The notes beneath the pieces are model-generated. The model was not told the origin of the DNA, searched no databases, and saw only the letters and a list, made by a program, of their open reading frames with translations. From assembly GCF_003363755.1 (NCBI RefSeq), contig NZ_CP031396.1, positions 6,108,501 to 6,172,500 of the forward strand: 64,000 nt of DNA. The letters are read 5' to 3'. The translations under genes and the position numbers were made by a program. Source of the stretch: Pseudomonas protegens. Its GTDB lineage: Bacteria; Pseudomonadota; Gammaproteobacteria; Pseudomonadales; Pseudomonadaceae. Positions 19,120-27,179 of the stretch are shown piece after piece. Within the stretch, counting starts at the first letter, position 1. Every line of letters starts with the position of its first letter.

Positions 19120-19125
19120 GGTGCT

Positions 19126-19180
19126 GGCTTGAATATATGGAAAATCGAATATACGGAAATCCATATGTTTCATGCAAGCC
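19126..19180 (-). promoter_or_regulatory. Extended dyad upstream of arsR, probable ArsR operator
   Basis: Nested inverted repeats flank an AT-rich core: outer arms GGCTTG (19126-19131) and CAAGCC (19175-19180), inner arms ATATGGA (19135-19141) and TCCATAT (19160-19166). The arsR start lies seven bases inside the outer arm. ArsR operators are AT-rich imperfect dyads overlapping the promoter, so autoregulation here is likely. Confidence 0.65.
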
Positions 19181-19319
19181 ACGGGAGTAGCAAAGCCCGC
19201 ACTTGCCATTTGCCAGCATCTTGTCGGTGCCGAAAGCCTGCCTTTATGATCGTCGCGTCATGCACGACGCCGCCGACGCAGTCCGCGGTTTTCTACAGGC
19301 TCACAGGGACGTTCAAGCG

Positions 19320-20195
19320 ATGAAAATCACGATCAAGGCCGGTTCGCTCATGCAAGGCTGCTTGGGCAAAGGCCTGGCAGGCCTGCTGTTGTCCACCTTC
19401 ACCCTGGCAGCGCCAGCGCTGGTCCAGGCCAAGGACGCACCGATCCCCCCTGGCGCGGTGCTGGCGGTGATGCAGAACGTCGAGGTGCCCGACCAGGATG
19501 AGGAAGTGGAACTCCAGGACGGCGTCACCGCGACCTTCTGGTACGGCCAGGAGCTGGACTTGGACGGCAAGCACTACTACGCCACCTTTGTCTGGCACAC
19601 CCGGGATAGCGCGGCCCGCCAGGGCGAGGACTTTGCCGCGCCCGAGGTCCAGGTCCGGCTGGCGGATGCGACCTTCGAACTCACCCACCCGGGCCAGACG
19701 CCGGCCTATTCCATCCGCAGCATCGAACGCAAGATCGGTTTCTTCGGCGGCCGGGAAAAGCCCGAGGAAGTGGACAGCAAGCGCCAGGCCGTGCAGCACC
19801 GCACCGCCGATGGCCGGCTGTTGCTGGCAGTGCCCACCGCCACGTTCGACGACGGCGTGGTGACCAAGGGCTACACGATGTTGCTGTTCAACCCGAACAA
19901 GAAGCCGGAAGACGATGGCTGGGTCTGGTCCTATCTGGGGCAGGTGCGCACCGGCGAGGACAACTCCGCCGCTTGTGACGAGGGCGCGGTAATGCCCTGT
20001 ATCGGCAGCGACGGCGAGTTGAATTTTGTTGCCGGCCAGGGGCCGTTGCCGCAGGTGCAGGTCAAGGTCAGCGGCACCACCTTCCAGGGCCCGGGTAAAA
20101 TCCGCTCGCTGGCCGCGGCCGATGACCTGACCTACGTCTACGACAGCAAGACCCAGCAGTACACCAGCCAGGAACTGGCGGTGCGGCAGCCATGA
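19320..20195 (+). CDS. Secreted protein of unknown function
   Basis: Protein of 291 residues from ATG 19320. It has a basic start, a hydrophobic signal core (GLAGLLLSTFTLAAPALVQA) and a likely cleavage after QAKD. The mature part is rich in acidic residues and beta-type sequence (TATFWYGQELDLDGKHYYATFVW). Two cysteines, in SAACDEGAVMPCIGS, could form a disulfide. No membrane segment follows the signal. I do not recognise a family. It is transcribed alone, divergent from the ars operon. Confidence 0.75.
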   Translation: MKITIKAGSLMQGCLGKGLAGLLLSTFTLAAPALVQAKDAPIPPGAVLAVMQNVEVPDQDEEVELQDGVTATFWYGQELDLDGKHYYATFVWHTRDSAARQGEDFAAPEVQVRLADATFELTHPGQTPAYSIRSIERKIGFFGGREKPEEVDSKRQAVQHRTADGRLLLAVPTATFDDGVVTKGYTMLLFNPNKKPEDDGWVWSYLGQVRTGEDNSAACDEGAVMPCIGSDGELNFVAGQGPLPQVQVKVSGTTFQGPGKIRSLAAADDLTYVYDSKTQQYTSQELAVRQP

Positions 20196-20354
20196 ATCCG
20201 CCGTCGGCATGAGCCGCCGCAGGGCCTCGGCGCGGGGCGTGCCCAGGCCTTTGCTCCGCCGGGGACTGCACCGGCGGCAGACGCCGATGCTGACGGTCGA
20301 ACCCGTGTTGCACAGGGGCGCGCGCAGTCAGCGCGCCCGGTGGCGCCGCTGCGG

Positions 20355-20867
20355 TCATGGGGCGCTGTGCTGCTTGAGCCAGCGGCGCAAGCGTCCGCGG
20401 GCGTTGGCGTAGGGCGCGGCGGTGTTGAGCTGGATCATCCGGCCCAGGGTCCACTTTGCGTACCAGGGGCATTGATAGAGCGCGGCATTGTCACGCTGCC
20501 GGATCAGGCTGACGATTCGTTGCTTGGCCGCGTCGAGGCGTTGGCGCTTTTGCGGGTAGGCCATGGCGGCATAGTCGCGGTAGAACTTCTGCGCGAGCGG
20601 GCCCAGCTGGTTCCACTTGAAGCCGACAGCCGGAAAGGCCATGGGCAGGCCGGCCAGGTCCTTTTCCAGCCAGTCCAGTACCCGCTCGTTCCAGCCCAGC
20701 AGGTAGGCCACCAGCTCGGAGACACTGATCTGCGTGCCCTTGACGTGGCCTTCCAGGCTGCGTTCGTCGACCCGCGCCGGGGGCACTTGATCCAGCACCT
20801 GGCTCAAGGCATTGAAGTGGCTGTCGATGGCCTTGAGCAGTTGTTCCTTGTCCTGGGGAATCGCCAT
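20355..20867 (-). CDS. ClbS/DfsB family four-helix-bundle protein
   Basis: Protein of 170 residues, predicted all-helical. The segments MAIPQDKEQLLKAIDSHF, LVAYLLGWNERVLDWL and AFPAVGFKWNQLGPLAQKFY match the ClbS/DfsB family. ClbS hydrolyses the cyclopropane of colibactin and protects its producer; DfsB-type relatives are of the DinB-like fold (family knowledge). Whether this copy protects against a metabolite is unknown. The open frame continues far upstream as an antisense artefact; the start is set at ATG 20867, with AGGAAC upstream. It is divergent from the barstar gene. Confidence 0.85.
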   Translation of the reverse strand: MAIPQDKEQLLKAIDSHFNALSQVLDQVPPARVDERSLEGHVKGTQISVSELVAYLLGWNERVLDWLEKDLAGLPMAFPAVGFKWNQLGPLAQKFYRDYAAMAYPQKRQRLDAAKQRIVSLIRQRDNAALYQCPWYAKWTLGRMIQLNTAAPYANARGRLRRWLKQHSAP

Positions 20868-21006
20868 GATCGTTGTTCCTGTGCGGCGAAAGCCCGGAGT
20901 GTGCCAGCGATTGGCCGCTGCTGCCTGCGCTGCATCAACGCCTGCCAGGATGGGCCCCGGCATCGGGTATGCTGGCGGTCGATGAGCCTGAGCAGAGGCA
21001 CGCAAC

Positions 21007-21294
21007 ATGACTCGCCCGCAGTTGCTGGAAATCGATGTACGCGACCTGGTCACGGCCCGTGAGCTGCACCTGGCCTTGCGCGATGCCTTGGGCTTGCCCC
21101 AGTGGTATGGCTGCAACTGGGATGCCTTCTGGGATGCCATTTCCGGGCTGGTGGAGATGCCGCTGCAGTTGCGCATCAGCGGCTGGCACAGCCTCTCCCG
21201 ACGCTTGCCGGACGATGCGCGGCTGATGGAACAATGCCTGCGGCGCCTGCAGACCCAGTACCCGGCATGGGCTGCGCAACTGCAGTTCGATTGA
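21007..21294 (+). CDS. Barstar family protein (ribonuclease inhibitor fold)
   Basis: Protein of 95 residues. The pattern TARELHLALRDALGLPQWYGCNWDAFWDAISGL is the barstar core (helix 1 and the barnase-binding loop with YGxNWDAxWD). Barstar binds and blocks barnase-type ribonucleases. No barnase-like toxin gene is adjacent, so this is an orphan copy or has another binding partner. It is followed 80 bases later by the second ValRS gene. Confidence 0.9.
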   Translation: MTRPQLLEIDVRDLVTARELHLALRDALGLPQWYGCNWDAFWDAISGLVEMPLQLRISGWHSLSRRLPDDARLMEQCLRRLQTQYPAWAAQLQFD

Positions 21295-21363
21295 GGCGCA
21301 ATGCAAAAAGCCGCGCCCGGGCGATTTACTAATGCCGCGCAATCCTCTATAAATTTTCCCCTC

Positions 21364-21429
21364 GGCGCCGACCTTTGCGGCGCCACCGGGTGATAACAGG
21401 AGGATGCTATGTCACCGTTAAACGTGTAA
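21364..21429 (+). promoter_or_regulatory. Leader of the second ValRS gene: hairpin, strong SD, six-codon out-of-frame ORF
   Basis: A perfect stem GGCGCCG (21364-21370) / CGGCGCC (21378-21384) with a seven-base loop is followed by AGGAGG (21399-21404). The ATG at the right distance (21409) opens only MSPLNV and then stops at 21427-21429. The synthetase frame runs through the same bases one register away, with no ATG, GTG or TTG after the SD until well into the conserved domain. The next-to-last codon before the stop is a valine codon (GTG). Either a short leader peptide controls the synthetase, or a two-base duplication (GTGTAACC for GTAACC) has broken the start. Confidence 0.6.
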
Positions 21430-23954
21430 CCGCAACGCTTTGCCCCATCGCCACACCCTCGCTTGAACACCTCGAAACACGCTGGTCCCAGCGCTGGCTG
21501 GAAGAGGGCACCTACGCCTTCGATCGCAGTGCCACCCGGGACGCGGTCTACTCCATCGACACACCGCCACCCACGGCCTCGGGCTCGTTGCACGTCGGCC
21601 ATGTGTTCAGCTACACCCACACCGACATCATCGCGCGCTTTCAACGCATGCGCGGCAAGGCCGTGTTCTATCCCATGGGCTGGGACGACAACGGCTTGCC
21701 CACCGAACGCCGGGTCGAGAACTACTACGGCGTGCGCTGCGATCCCCAGGCGCCTTACCAGCCGCAGTTGCAGCCACCGGCCCGGGTCGCCGAGCGCCGC
21801 GCCGACTATGCGCCGGTCAGCCGGCGCAACTTTGTCGAGCTGTGCCACCGCTTGACCGCCGTCGACGAGCAGGCCTTTCGCCGCTTGTTCATGCAACTGG
21901 GCCTGTCGGTGGACTGGGGCCTGACCTACGCCACCATCGATGAGCGTGCGCAGCGGGTCAGTCAGCGCGCCTTGCTGCGCAACTACCGGCGCGGCGAGCT
22001 CTACAGCCAGCAGGCTCCCTGCCTGTGGGACCTGACCTTCCAGACCGCCGTGGCCCAGGCCGAGCTGGAGGAGCGGGAGGTGGCGGGGGCGTATCACGAC
22101 CTGCGGTTCCAGGGCATCGAAGGTGAGGATTTATGCATTGCCACCACCCGCCCCGAATTGCTCGCGGCCTGCGTGGCGCTGGTGGCGCATCCGGATGACC
22201 CGCGTTACCAGGGACGCTTCGGCCAATACCTGCGTTCGCCGTTGTTCGAGGTCGAGGTGCCGTTGCTGGCCCACGCCCTGGCCGATCCGCAGAAGGGCAG
22301 CGGGCTAGCGATGGTCTGTACCTTTGGCGATCTGACCGATGTGCTCTGGTGGCGCGAGCTGCAGTTGCCCACCCGCTCGATCATCGAGCCGGACGGTCGG
22401 CTGCTGGCCCAGCCACCCGATTGGCTGAGCACGCCGGGCGCGCGTCAGGCCTATGAGACCCTGGCGGGGTGCAGTTTGCCCCAGGCCCGCAAGTTGATAC
22501 TGCCGATGTTGCGTGAATGTGGCGCTTTGCTTGGCGAACCGCGGCCGATCCGTCACGCGGTGAAGTTCTTCGAGAAGGGCGACCAGCCTCTGGAGATTGT
22601 CGCCACGCGCCAATGGTACTTGCGCAACGGTGGGCGCAGCGCTGAGCTGCGCCAGCAGTTGCTCGGCCGCGGCCAGTCCCTGGAGTGGCATCCGCCGTTC
22701 ATGCGCAGTCGTTACGAGCACTGGGTCGGCGCCCTCAATGGCGACTGGCTGATCAGCCGGCAGCGGGTGTTCGGCGTGCCGATTCCGTTCTGGTATCCCC
22801 TGGATGCCCAGGGCGTAGCGGACTACGCCAGGCCGATCCTGGCGGACGAAACCTCACTGCCGGTGGATCCGACCCTGGACACGCCAGCGGGCTACCGCCC
22901 CGAGCAACGCGGCCAGCCCCATGGCTTTATCGGCGAGCGCGACATCATGGACACCTGGGCCACCAGTTCCCTGACCCCGCAGATCGCCGCCGGCTGGGAG
23001 GAGGACGAGGATCTGTTTCAGCGCGTCTACCCCATGGACCTGCGCCCCCAGGGCCACGACATCATCCGTACCTGGCTGTTTTCGACCCTGGTGCGCAGCC
23101 ACTTCGAGGCGGCCGCGGTGCCCTGGAAGCATGTGGCGCTGTCGGGCTGGATCCTCGATCCGGACCGCAAGAAGATGTCCAAGTCCCGGGGCAATGTGGT
23201 CACGTCCCAGGGCTTGCTGGAGCAATACGGCAGCGATGCCGTGCGCTATTGGGCGGCCCTCGGGCGCCCGGGCAGCGACACCGCCTTCGAAGAGCAGCAG
23301 ATGAAGATCGGCCGGCGCCTGGCGCTGAAGTTGTTCAACCTGTCGAAGCTGGTATTCGGCGTGCCGGGCGACCCGCAGGGGCCGGTCGAGCAGCGGCTGG
23401 ACCAGGCCATGCTGCAACGCCTGGGAGCGGTCACCGCCGCCGCCGAGGCGGCGCTGGAGGGCTACGACTACAGCAGCGCGCTGATCGGCATCGAGGGCTT
23501 CTTCTGGTGGTTCTGCGATGACTATGTCGAGCTGGTCAAACGCCGCGCCTATCGCCCCGAGGGCCACTCGGCGCGCAACGCCCTGGCGGCGGCCTTGAGT
23601 GTGCTGCAACGCTTGTTCGCGCCGTTTCTGCCCTTTGTCTGTGAGGAGGTCTGGCGTTGCTGGCAGCCGGGTTCGGTGCACCGGGCCCCGTGGCCCGAGG
23701 CGCAGGTGGCCGAGGACTATGTCGAGCCGTTGCTGGAGGCGGTCAGTGCCGCGCTGGCGGCCATTCGCAAGGCCAAGTCCGATGCCCGGCAGTCGATGAA
23801 GGCCGCAGTGGCGCGCATTGAGCTGGTGCAGCACGCGCCGCTGCTGGAGTCCCTGCAATGCGCCCGACAGGACCTGATCGAGGCGGGGCAGGTGGCCAGC
23901 CTGGTGTTCATCGAAGGCGCGCAGCCTCAGGTGCGGGTCTGGTTGCAGGATTGA
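21375..23954 (+). CDS. Second valyl-tRNA synthetase, type 2-like
   Basis: Class I aminoacyl-tRNA synthetase of up to 859 residues. HIGH appears as HVGH (residues 73-76) and KMSKS is intact near residue 600. The CP1 editing domain is present (CIATTRPELLAACVALVAHP). It lacks the C-terminal coiled coil of the housekeeping proteobacterial ValRS (about 950 residues) and ends after the anticodon-binding domain. That fits the shorter type 2 ValRS of actinobacteria, archaea and Rickettsia. So it is probably an acquired paralogue. The start is uncertain: TTG 21375 is the first possible codon and GTG 21390 another, neither with a good SD, whereas the strong SD at 21399 serves a different frame. Possible roles are resistance to a valine analogue or a natural ValRS inhibitor (inference). 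Confidence 0.87.
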   Translation: MRRHRVITGGCYVTVKRVTATLCPIATPSLEHLETRWSQRWLEEGTYAFDRSATRDAVYSIDTPPPTASGSLHVGHVFSYTHTDIIARFQRMRGKAVFYPMGWDDNGLPTERRVENYYGVRCDPQAPYQPQLQPPARVAERRADYAPVSRRNFVELCHRLTAVDEQAFRRLFMQLGLSVDWGLTYATIDERAQRVSQRALLRNYRRGELYSQQAPCLWDLTFQTAVAQAELEEREVAGAYHDLRFQGIEGEDLCIATTRPELLAACVALVAHPDDPRYQGRFGQYLRSPLFEVEVPLLAHALADPQKGSGLAMVCTFGDLTDVLWWRELQLPTRSIIEPDGRLLAQPPDWLSTPGARQAYETLAGCSLPQARKLILPMLRECGALLGEPRPIRHAVKFFEKGDQPLEIVATRQWYLRNGGRSAELRQQLLGRGQSLEWHPPFMRSRYEHWVGALNGDWLISRQRVFGVPIPFWYPLDAQGVADYARPILADETSLPVDPTLDTPAGYRPEQRGQPHGFIGERDIMDTWATSSLTPQIAAGWEEDEDLFQRVYPMDLRPQGHDIIRTWLFSTLVRSHFEAAAVPWKHVALSGWILDPDRKKMSKSRGNVVTSQGLLEQYGSDAVRYWAALGRPGSDTAFEEQQMKIGRRLALKLFNLSKLVFGVPGDPQGPVEQRLDQAMLQRLGAVTAAAEAALEGYDYSSALIGIEGFFWWFCDDYVELVKRRAYRPEGHSARNALAAALSVLQRLFAPFLPFVCEEVWRCWQPGSVHRAPWPEAQVAEDYVEPLLEAVSAALAAIRKAKSDARQSMKAAVARIELVQHAPLLESLQCARQDLIEAGQVASLVFIEGAQPQVRVWLQD

Positions 23955-23967
23955 CCTGCTCCACCTC

Positions 23968-24003
23968 GGCGCCCCCATGAAGCGTCAGCTGCGTGGGGGC
24001 GCC
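23968..24003 (+). terminator. Hairpin after the ValRS gene
   Basis: Perfect ten-base stem GGCGCCCCCA (23968-23977) / TGGGGGCGCC (23994-24003), starting 13 bases after the ValRS stop. There is no T-run, so it may be a weak terminator or a 3'-end stabiliser. Confidence 0.5.
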
Positions 24004-24076
24004 CCGGCAGGATGAATCTTGTCGTGATCTGAGCGGCAAGCGGTTTATGCTTCCCGGGCGCAGTAGGTCGCAGCCC

Positions 24077-24928
24077 ATGGAGAAGCCGGTGAGCATCAAA
24101 GACAGTCCCGAGGATTATCAGGACCTGAAGCGGGCGGTCAGCCTGCTGGAATCCCCTTCATTGACCGCGCGCCTGTCCGGCCTGCTCGGCTCGCCGATTG
24201 AAAGCGCGGTCAAGGCCTTGCCCAATTGGGTGTCCGCAAAGATCAACGGCGCGGTGGTGGCTGCGCTGCATACCTCGGCCGATGCCGCGCTGTGGAGCCT
24301 GGAGAACACTCCGAAAAAACAGGCCTCGACGCTCTTGCACAAAGTCTATGCCGCCACTTCCGGCGCGGTGGGCGGCGCTTTCGGGTTTGCCGCGCTGTTC
24401 GTCGAGCTGCCCATTTCCACCACCATCATGATGCGCTCGGTGGCCGATGTGGCCCGCAGCGAAGGCTTCGACCTGGAGGACTTCGCCACCAAGCAGGCGT
24501 GCATCGAAGTGTTCGCCATGGGTGGCAACAGCCAGGCCGACGACGCCACCGAGACCGGCTATTACATCACCCGCAGCTTCACCACCCAGGCCATGCAGCA
24601 ATTGTCCAAGGAGCTGGCGGCCATTGCCGCCAGGCAAGGCGCCGGGGCGGCCGGCAGGCTGTCGCCGGGGCAGGTGGGCAAGTGGCTGGCGCTGTTGATC
24701 GAGAAGGTCGCCAGCCGTTACGGCGTGACCATTTCCAGCAAGTTCGCGGCCCAGGCGGTGCCGGTGATCGGCGCCGTTACCGGCGCCACTATCAATGCGC
24801 TGTTCACCGATTTCTACCAGGACATGGCCCGCGGGCACTTCATCGTCAAGCGCCTGGAGCACAAGTACGGCTTTGAGCAGATCAAGGGCGAGTATGCACT
24901 CATCCTGGGCAAGCGCTTGGCAGGCTAG
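24077..24928 (+). CDS. EcsC family protein
   Basis: Protein of 283 residues. It holds the EcsC pattern: a helical N-terminal part (EDYQDLKRAVSLLESPSL), a hydrophobic glycine-rich middle (ATSGAVGGAFGFAALFVELPISTTIMMRSVADVARSEG), and the C-terminal GAVTGATINALFTDFYQDMARGHFIVKRLE. EcsC proteins accompany ABC transporters in Bacillus, but their biochemical role is unknown. ATG 24077 is used; GTG 24089, with GGAG ahead of it, is an alternative start. Confidence 0.85.
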   Translation: MEKPVSIKDSPEDYQDLKRAVSLLESPSLTARLSGLLGSPIESAVKALPNWVSAKINGAVVAALHTSADAALWSLENTPKKQASTLLHKVYAATSGAVGGAFGFAALFVELPISTTIMMRSVADVARSEGFDLEDFATKQACIEVFAMGGNSQADDATETGYYITRSFTTQAMQQLSKELAAIAARQGAGAAGRLSPGQVGKWLALLIEKVASRYGVTISSKFAAQAVPVIGAVTGATINALFTDFYQDMARGHFIVKRLEHKYGFEQIKGEYALILGKRLAG

Positions 24929-24941
24929 GGCGGGTGTCGAT

Positions 24942-25517
24942 ATGAGCGACTTTCCGGTTATCCGTACCCCACGCCTGATCCTCAGGGAACTGTGCCCGGC
25001 CGATGTGCCGGCGTTGTTCGCGATTCACAGCGATGCCGAGGCCATGCAGTGGTTCGGCACCGATCCAATGACTGATTGCCAGCAGGCCGAGCAATTGCTG
25101 ACGCTGTTCGCCGGATGGCGGAGCTTGCCCAACCCGGGCGTTCGCTGGGGCATCGAGCGCCAGTCCGAACCCGGTCTGCTGGGCACCTGTGGCCTGTTCA
25201 AATGGAACCGCCAGTGGCGTAGCTGCGCCATCGGCTTCGAACTGGCAAAACCGGCACAAGGGCAGGGGCTGATGAGCGAGGCGTTGCACGCCGCGGTGGG
25301 CTGGGGCTTCGAGCAGATGGCGCTGAACCGTATCGAGGCCCAGGTGCACCCGCAGAACCTGGCGAGCCTCAGGTTGCTGGAGCGGCTGGGGTTTGTCCGC
25401 GAAGGGCTTTCACGGCAGGCGGGGTATTGGCTGGGAGCTCATCATGATCTGGTGCAGTACGGCTTGTTGAGGGCCGATTGGTCCAGCCCGGCGCCGCTCG
25501 CCGCGCATGTTGTGTAA
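24942..25517 (+). CDS. GNAT acetyltransferase, RimJ/RimL type
   Basis: Protein of 191 residues. The opening RTPRLILRELCPADVPALFAIHSD and the acetyl-CoA segment ELAKPAQGQGLMSEAL, then NLASLRLLERLGFVREG, are the RimJ/RimL-type N-acetyltransferase signatures. The substrate cannot be told: it may be a protein N-terminus or a small amine. It begins 13 bases after the EcsC stop, probably in one transcript. Confidence 0.9.
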   Translation: MSDFPVIRTPRLILRELCPADVPALFAIHSDAEAMQWFGTDPMTDCQQAEQLLTLFAGWRSLPNPGVRWGIERQSEPGLLGTCGLFKWNRQWRSCAIGFELAKPAQGQGLMSEALHAAVGWGFEQMALNRIEAQVHPQNLASLRLLERLGFVREGLSRQAGYWLGAHHDLVQYGLLRADWSSPAPLAAHVV

Positions 25518-25553
25518 CTGCGTGGCGTGACAATCAAGCCGGTGCTGGCACCT

Positions 25554-25988
25554 TCAGCGGTGCCCCGGCGTCGCTACATCGCTGTCCTCGACGGGCTCCA
25601 GGTGGTGGTAGGAGGGAAAGACCTTCCGCTGGCTGATCTGCAAGCCTGTTGGTGGTGCGAGCCCTTGGGTTTTACTGGAGCCCCAGGTCCGACGTTCGCC
25701 GCAATAGGTATGCACCACTTCCGAGCTGTCCCAGAACAAGCGCTCCAGCAGGGCTTCGTATTCGGCCAACCACGAATCCTCGAAGTCATAACTGCCTTTG
25801 GGGGCGCAGGCGAAGTGCAGCATATGCCCGTAGTAGCAATGCCCCCGGCTGTTGGGCAGGAGGCTGAAAAGCGCCCTGGTGATCTGCGCCCCGGTCACTG
25901 GCAGGCTGTGCAGAACCGCGCGATTGTGCGCTTCGGCGGCCGGCGAAGGGTCAAGGCAGTGGATGTATCCGTACAGGTTGCCGCTCAT
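25554..25988 (-). CDS. Hypothetical protein, 144 residues
   Basis: Begins MSGNLYGYIHCLDPSPAAEAHNRAVL from ATG 25988. Aromatic- and histidine-rich, with GHCYYGHMLHFACAPKGSYDFEDSWLAEYEALLERLFWDSSEVVHTYCGE. No signal peptide or membrane segment. I do not recognise the family. It starts four bases after the cREC gene on the same strand and is probably co-transcribed with it. Confidence 0.72.
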   Translation of the reverse strand: MSGNLYGYIHCLDPSPAAEAHNRAVLHSLPVTGAQITRALFSLLPNSRGHCYYGHMLHFACAPKGSYDFEDSWLAEYEALLERLFWDSSEVVHTYCGERRTWGSSKTQGLAPPTGLQISQRKVFPSYHHLEPVEDSDVATPGHR

Positions 25989-25992
25989 GGGG

Positions 25993-26322
25993 TCAGTGGC
26001 CTCTGTTGTCGGTGGGTTGGCGGCATCCGTTGTCGCGGGCCAGCCGATTGATCGCTTGCACCCCCGCGCGCATCTTTTCCACGGCGGAGGCATTGGCCGA
26101 GTGGATATGAATCTGCGGCGGACAGAACCCCTGCAGCGCCACCGCCTCTTCGATCCACAGGATCACGTCGTAACCGGTGCCGCGCGCGTCATCTCCGAGG
26201 TCGTGGTCGAGGCTGATCTGTTCGACGCCGCCGGCTTCGAGCAGCGCGATGACTTCGTCCGGCCAGTAGGTGCGAATCCAGCCGGGCGGGGTCTGGCGTT
26301 CGTCGTCGAGGTAGATTTTCAT
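25993..26322 (-). CDS. Cyclic-phosphate processing receiver-like (cREC) protein
   Basis: Single-domain protein of 109 residues related to response-regulator receivers. MKIYLDDERQTPPGW gives the acidic pocket, ISLDHDLGDD the phospho-acceptor-like strand, and IHIHSANASAVEKM a histidine motif typical of the cREC family. That family is predicted from comparative genomics to process cyclic phosphates and is linked to phage and RNA-repair contexts (family knowledge, prediction only). There is no output domain. It is paired with the hypothetical gene that follows. Confidence 0.78.
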   Translation of the reverse strand: MKIYLDDERQTPPGWIRTYWPDEVIALLEAGGVEQISLDHDLGDDARGTGYDVILWIEEAVALQGFCPPQIHIHSANASAVEKMRAGVQAINRLARDNGCRQPTDNRGH

Positions 26323-26400
26323 GGGCCTGTTTACTCATTCAAATGCAGTTCAAGCATCGGCGTCGTTCGCGATGACATGATCGCGTCGGTCAACGCCTGC

Positions 26401-27066
26401 TCATTGCAACCTGCGCCGGAGCGCTAGCAGGAGCGTGGCAGCGTGGCAGAACTGTTCGTCCAGAGGAACCGCGCCGGCTGTTTCAGGCGCCAAGGTGATC
26501 GTGCTGGGCACGCCTTGGTCGCAGAGTTGCCGTTGAGCCTGCAACAGGACTCGGCGGCTGCCTGTAAGCCAAGGCTTGTTCTGTTCTGACAGCAGTGCAA
26601 TGACCTGCGGATAGGTGCAGGCCAGTTTTTGTCGCAGATTGCTCATTGCGGTTTTGTCGTGGCGATCGAATGCAGGAGTCAGTACATAAAAGTTGCCCAT
26701 CGCAGCGCCCTGATCGTACTTGTCTTGCAGGTAGTCATCCACGTGGGTGGCACTACCGATGGCATCGACCACTCCAGTCTGCACGTTGACCAGATGCGCG
26801 TTTATGCCGATATAGCAACTCGACTCTACGCCGTGCTGCACATAATCCGCGCTGTTGCAGCGGATCACCCAGTAAGCCCCCTGGGGACAGAGCTCGCAGG
26901 ACTGAATGACAAAACGCTCGGGCTTTCCATCGTTGATCATGCCGTCATGCATGGCGAGCACCAGGGCACAGGCTTGTTGGGCTGAAAGCATCGCTGGGGG
27001 CTTTACGTTGAGGGGGCGGATGAATTTTCGACCCGTTGTATAACCCGATAGTGCGCAAGAAGCCAT
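26401..27066 (-). CDS. Imm35/YrhB-like protein, tentative
   Basis: Protein of 221 residues. The middle part, YWVIRCNSADYVQHGVE...GINAHLVNVQTGVVDAIGSATHVDDYL, resembles the Imm35/YrhB fold: a cargo-facing beta sheet with a VNxxTG turn, found in immunity-like proteins of polymorphic toxin systems. The C-terminal hundred residues are extra and unrecognised. ATG 27066 with GAGG upstream is chosen; a TTG twelve bases earlier is possible. No adjacent toxin is seen. Confidence 0.6.
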   Translation of the reverse strand: MASCALSGYTTGRKFIRPLNVKPPAMLSAQQACALVLAMHDGMINDGKPERFVIQSCELCPQGAYWVIRCNSADYVQHGVESSCYIGINAHLVNVQTGVVDAIGSATHVDDYLQDKYDQGAAMGNFYVLTPAFDRHDKTAMSNLRQKLACTYPQVIALLSEQNKPWLTGSRRVLLQAQRQLCDQGVPSTITLAPETAGAVPLDEQFCHAATLLLALRRRLQ

Positions 27067-27179
27067 TACCTCGCTCAAGGTGGCGCAGGTTTTTTCCAGC
27101 AGTGGATTAGTCCGCCGCAGTTGTGTAGAAACGCTCCATTATTCAATCCGGCACCCGCTGCCAACCCAGGTGGACCCCA

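Noticed and set aside
21300..21429. T-box riboswitch upstream of the second ValRS
   Set aside because: A T-box motif (UGGN' with antiterminator bulge and specifier stem) is not visible, and T-boxes are rare in proteobacteria. Only a hairpin and leader are supported.
20868..22097. N-terminal extension of the ClbS-like gene to 22097
   Set aside because: The extra 410 codons lie antisense to barstar and ValRS. The ClbS-like fold begins at ATG 20867, with a ribosome binding site.
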